A DNA stretch of 64,000 nt from NCBI RefSeq assembly GCF_043641665.1, contig NC_092184.1, positions 1,476,501 through 1,540,500 on the forward strand. The letters run 5' to 3'. This document shows, one piece after another, positions 60,301 to 64,000 of this stretch (position 1 is the stretch's first letter; each line of letters opens with the position of its first letter). Both the position numbers and the translations under genes were made by a program. The notes beneath the pieces are model-generated. The model was not told the origin of the DNA. It saw only the letters and a list, made by a program, of their open reading frames with translations, and searched no databases. This stretch comes from Enoplosus armatus (taxonomy: Eukaryota; Chordata; Actinopteri; Centrarchiformes; Enoplosidae).

Positions 60301-60309
60301 GGACATTCG

Positions 60310-61840
60310 TGAAATTAAAACTTCATTCAAATTAAGCGTGCTTTAGAAAATGCCCAGCGGGAATGTGAAGTACATGTGATTTACAGTGAATGCTTTTAAA
60401 CACTGTTGTGGTTTTCATGGCATTTTATAATTCATTTGGTGTTCAACAATGCATTACACCAGTGGATTTTAATGTTTTTATGAAATGGAAGTGAATATTT
60501 TCAACTTTCGGCACACAGAAGGCCATTTGAAGTCGACAAGCCTCAGCGCCCGGCCCTGTAGAACTGAATGTGGAAATAGCAGGTATGGCAGGTATACCGA
60601 ACGTGTTGAAAGAGCAAGTACCAATGAGGACCAAACTGAGTGCAACGACTCTTCTGTCATCTTTATAAAAGGGAATTCATGTTGCTGATCAATGGTTTCC
60701 TCTACTGATGTTTGTGGACTTGCAACGGATTACACTGTAGACTACCAACATGACCTGACAATCACAACAAGCCTTCAGATGGTTGTAATTCCACTGTCAA
60801 TATTAAGCTGCTAAGGTTTTTCCATTTGAAGCCTTTTGGAACAAAGACATCCACGTCTTAAAGTGAGCTATCTAATATAATACTGACCTGCGAGGAATGA
60901 CACATGACTCAGCAGCGACTGATAGAATGATACTGACTGCTGATTGATTTGTAGATTAATGCCTTTATTTTGAAAAATCATCGCCTAAATCATTATGCAA
61001 AGCAGAAATCAATGTCTTACGTTCAATTTGTACAATACTAAATGTTAGCAAAAGACAGTTAGGAGGTTAGGAAGAAGTCTAAATATTGTAGGAAATATGT
61101 GTTTGTATTGTATGAGTATTTTCCTTTAAAGGCTGTTGCTATGAAGAGAATCACTGTGTTATCTATGTGGTTTAAAATAAATCATGTAGCAATATCAGAC
61201 GTAAGAGAGGAAATGTTCCACAAAACGTGATTGTGAAGGACGAGATCTCAATGCATCTCACATGCTCCAGTGCCTTTGTACAGTGTACATTACATGAAAT
61301 AAATATTTTCTAAACAAGCTTGGAAGTGAGAAGGATCATCATTTAATTTAGCTTGTGGACTTGTGGTTACCATGGTGACTACAGATACTGCGCTGCGTGG
61401 AGGATGTGTGCTTCTCCCTGCTGGCGGGAGGTCAGTAACGTCCATTTGATTATTGTCCTCAAGTGATCAGGGTCATCACACCTAGCTCAGCAGCTCAAAT
61501 GGGAGAACACACCACGTGGCGGCACTATTGGACGTCATGATCAATTTACCTGTGTGAAACTAGAGGCGTTCATTTTAATCTGTACAGAATAGGACACCCT
61601 CTGTCTTTAGACCCTCGATTCAGATCAGGAACCCCCCCCCCCCCCCCCCCCAGATCAGAACAGATCAACACAGTAAAATAACAGTATGGACAGTCATGAT
61701 GACAACAATTATAGATTGTAACATATGTGAAGAATGGATCCGGGAGGACACTGAACTACCTCAAGTGTTGCCAAACACACCTGAACGACACAGCCTCCTC
61801 TCCACCATGGAGACATGGAAGAGGACACACTACACAGACA
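60310..61840. other. No gene seen
   Basis: AT-rich sequence, C-run at 61630-61651. No supported exon. Confidence 0.4.
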
Positions 61841-61845
61841 GACAA

Positions 61846-62440
61846 TTCAATTCAATTCAATTCAATTTTATTTATATAGCGCCAAATCACAACAAAAGTC
61901 ATCTCATGACACTTTACAAATAGAGCAGGTCTAGACCGACTCTTTATAATGTTATTACAGAGACCCAACAGTTCCCACCAAGCACTTTGGCGACAGTGGC
62001 AAGGAAGAACTTCCTTTTAAGAGGCAGAAACCTCGAGCAGAACCAGACTCTAGGTGGGGGGGTCATCTGCTTTGACCGGTTGGGTTGGAGAGAGAGAAAG
62101 AGGGAGACATAGAGAGGGAGGGAGAAACAGACAGACAGGCAGAGATGTATGGCAGCACTAGCAGTAGAAATAGCAGCTATAATTATAATAATACTGGAAA
62201 TATGACTGATAACAGTAGTTACAGCTGTAATAATAGCTAAGATTAATAATAGCAATAACAGCTTTAATAGTAACAGAACTACGACTAAACATAATAACTG
62301 TAGTGATGAGAGTCAGGCAGGCCCATGGCAGCAGCAGCACCCAGGCGTACCAGGACCACGATCCACAGCGACCTGCGAGACGAGAAAGCACAAAGAAACT
62401 CCGGGGAAGATATAAAGTTAGTAACATGCATTGGACTGTG
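61846..62440 (-). mobile_element. Retroposon, minus-oriented copy
   Basis: Starts with repeated AATTC then TTATATAGCGCCAAATCACA, the inverse of a retroposon tail. It contains ACAGACAGACAGGCAGAGAT and CACGATCCACAGCGACCTGC with GAGACGAGAAAGCACAAAGA. Same family as 17090-17622 in opposite orientation. Confidence 0.7.
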
Positions 62441-62879
62441 ATGAATGAAGACAAAAAGGCAAAACCCATGCACACCATTCACACAGAGAGGAGAAAGAAA
62501 CAAGACACACACGCAGAGGGAGAGAGACAGAGACGAGAGGAGAGGCAGAATCTCCTGGAGGGCGACGATCCAGATGCAAAAAAGAGGGCGCGTATGTTGC
62601 GTAGGTGAAAAAAAAACCCTGGTGTCTATGACGAGCATTTTTTATCAGGATTTAGGAGCAGATTAGGAGTTTCAGTGTGGTCCAAGGTCCTTACCAAAAA
62701 TGGCACGAAAAGCATAATGTTAAGCGGTGTTTCCCGATTTAGTGGGATTAGCAAAGGATGTAGCTAACAAGCTAACAAACGGGCTACCACGCTTGCTAGT
62801 GTAACCCAGGTTATTTTTAGTGGCCAGATTTACGCGCATCCCGTGAATGCACCGTTAGTAAAATAGAGCCGCGTGAAAA

Positions 62880-63170
62880 TTCGGTTTTAACCCCGAATAC
62901 ACATTCTCACACACACACACACACACACACGCACAGTCGCCGCGGGAGCACGTTGCTCGGGCAGGTGTAGGAAGCTCGGCTGGAGTCAGGAAGACTCGCA
63001 GACGGGGAGAACGACTGCGAAGCGAGACACTTGGCGTGGGACTGGACAGGTGAAGCTGGCAGTGTTTATCAGCGGAGACCCTTGTTGTGCTGCGGCGTGG
63101 CTGTACGGAAGAGCGGTTGTAGGTGTGGAAAAAAAACAAACTCCGTCGTCATTACTCATTATCCCGGTGA
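62880..63170 (+). other. CpG-rich block with strong donor: possible first exon of a plus-strand gene
   Basis: A marked rise in CpG (CGCCGCGGGAGCACG, CGCAGACGGGGAG) and a near-consensus donor (ATTATCCCG|GTGAGTTAG at about 63168) look like a promoter-proximal untranslated exon. No open frame runs into the donor convincingly. In mammals KCNJ13 lies within GIGYF2, so gigyf2 is one candidate, but nothing in the sequence proves it. Confidence 0.35.
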
Positions 63171-63171
63171 G

Positions 63172-64000
63172 TTAGCTACACAAGCTAATGAATTAGCATT
63201 TTCGGTTCTGTACGGTGTGTTTGAATTTTATTTTACTTTGCTAGTGACATTTTACTCAAAGAATTGAGCTAAACCAAAACCAGTCAGGATGAAATTGAAA
63301 TATGTTGCTGCACGCGAAACACAGTGTGTTGCTGTGCTATTTAGCCGCTAGCACTTGTTGCCTAATGGCGGCCTGGCGGCTAAACTAAGTGCAACGTGCG
63401 CGGCTAGTTAAGCATGTGCAGGCAATATGTGTGTATTTGAAAATTGTGTTTAAAGTTAACGTGTGTGTGTGTTTGAAGATGTAATAGGCCAAAATGTGTG
63501 TTATTTTTTCCCTTCAAAGGAGGAAAAAGAGAGTTGTTACTTAAGTGTTTCTTATTGTTAATGCTCTCTATGTCAAAGTAAGAAGCATTATAGGATATAA
63601 TGAAACTGTGAAAATTGACTGTATATATTGACTGTTCTGCACACTGTTTTTTTTTTTTTTGAGGGACTATTTTCTGTCGACCATTGGAGCTGTCCTTGTT
63701 GCTGGTTGGACCATCGTTGCTGCTTGGGAGAGCCTTGGAGACGCTTGGATGCCGCACCTTCCTGAGGGGTGGTAGGAACCTTGTTAAGGCAATCTTGTTA
63801 AGAAGGATCACATTTTTTCCATCTTTTTTTTTTTTTCCTGAGATCTCAGAGGTTATCTATTTTTGTTTTTTTTGTTGGGCCCAACCATCAGTTTTATTTA
63901 AGGGACACTGAAACAGACTATAAGGTGGTTTATTGAGAACTGAGGTTCTTGTACATGTTTTGTTGAAAGAGAAACAATTATATGTTTAAGGTACATTTTG
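63172..64000. other. Right edge: no gene seen
   Basis: Would be the first intron if the 62880-63170 exon is real. T-runs at 63648-63661 and 63824-63836. The block 63660-63830 between them is unassigned. Confidence 0.35.

Overview
The window looks like nuclear DNA of a spiny-rayed (percomorph-type) teleost fish. It has intron-split vertebrate genes, dense (CA)n/(AT)n/(GAAA)n microsatellites and typical fish mobile elements: Tc1/mariner, pogo, hAT-like MITEs, Ty3/gypsy, L2-type LINEs and tRNA-related short repeats. Only two protein-coding genes can be fully modelled. No operon, CRISPR, phage or bacterial feature is present, and I see no clear tRNA or rRNA gene.

Left part (1-10.3 kb, minus strand). 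A terminal coding exon of an unidentified gene lies at 125-264, with a polyadenylation signal at 16-21. Next comes a four-exon galactose-3-O-sulfotransferase gene (gal3st2-like; coding exons 9951-10006, 6903-7007, 5773-6445, 2509-3507). All of its splice phases agree and give a 610-residue type II Golgi membrane enzyme. Its third intron carries a decayed Tc1 element inside a palindromic interspersed repeat, and its second exon follows directly on a long (TG)n tract.

Middle (10.3-49.6 kb). I find no host gene here. The region holds microsatellites and a series of mobile-element remains: a retroposon (17.1-17.6 kb), a short-TIR repeat (19.5-20.1 kb), gypsy integrase (21.6-22.5 kb) and RNase H (31.2-31.5 kb) remnants, a Tc1 (23.0-23.8 kb), a decayed SHGKG-type transposase-like gene (31.9-33.0 kb), a well-preserved pogo-type element with 320-bp inverted repeats (33.1-35.0 kb), a broken YqaJ-type nuclease gene (36.9-37.6 kb), LINE endonuclease and reverse transcriptase fragments (35.6, 38.7 and 44.5 kb) and a TIR element (42.0-43.0 kb).

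Right part (49.6-64 kb, plus strand). kcnj13 (inward-rectifier K+ channel Kir7.1) has coding exons at 54652-55168 and 56900-57474 and probably a non-coding first exon ending at 49949. Teleost interspersed repeats flank it, including a hAT-like copy with a near-perfect 8-bp target duplication. At 62.9-63.2 kb a CpG-rich block ending in a strong splice donor may be the first exon of another plus-strand gene. The two recognised genes act in different processes (Golgi glycan sulfation; K+ conductance in epithelia and pigment cells), and nothing here suggests joint function. The most unusual object is the pogo element, whose transposase is cut off exactly where its right inverted repeat begins.
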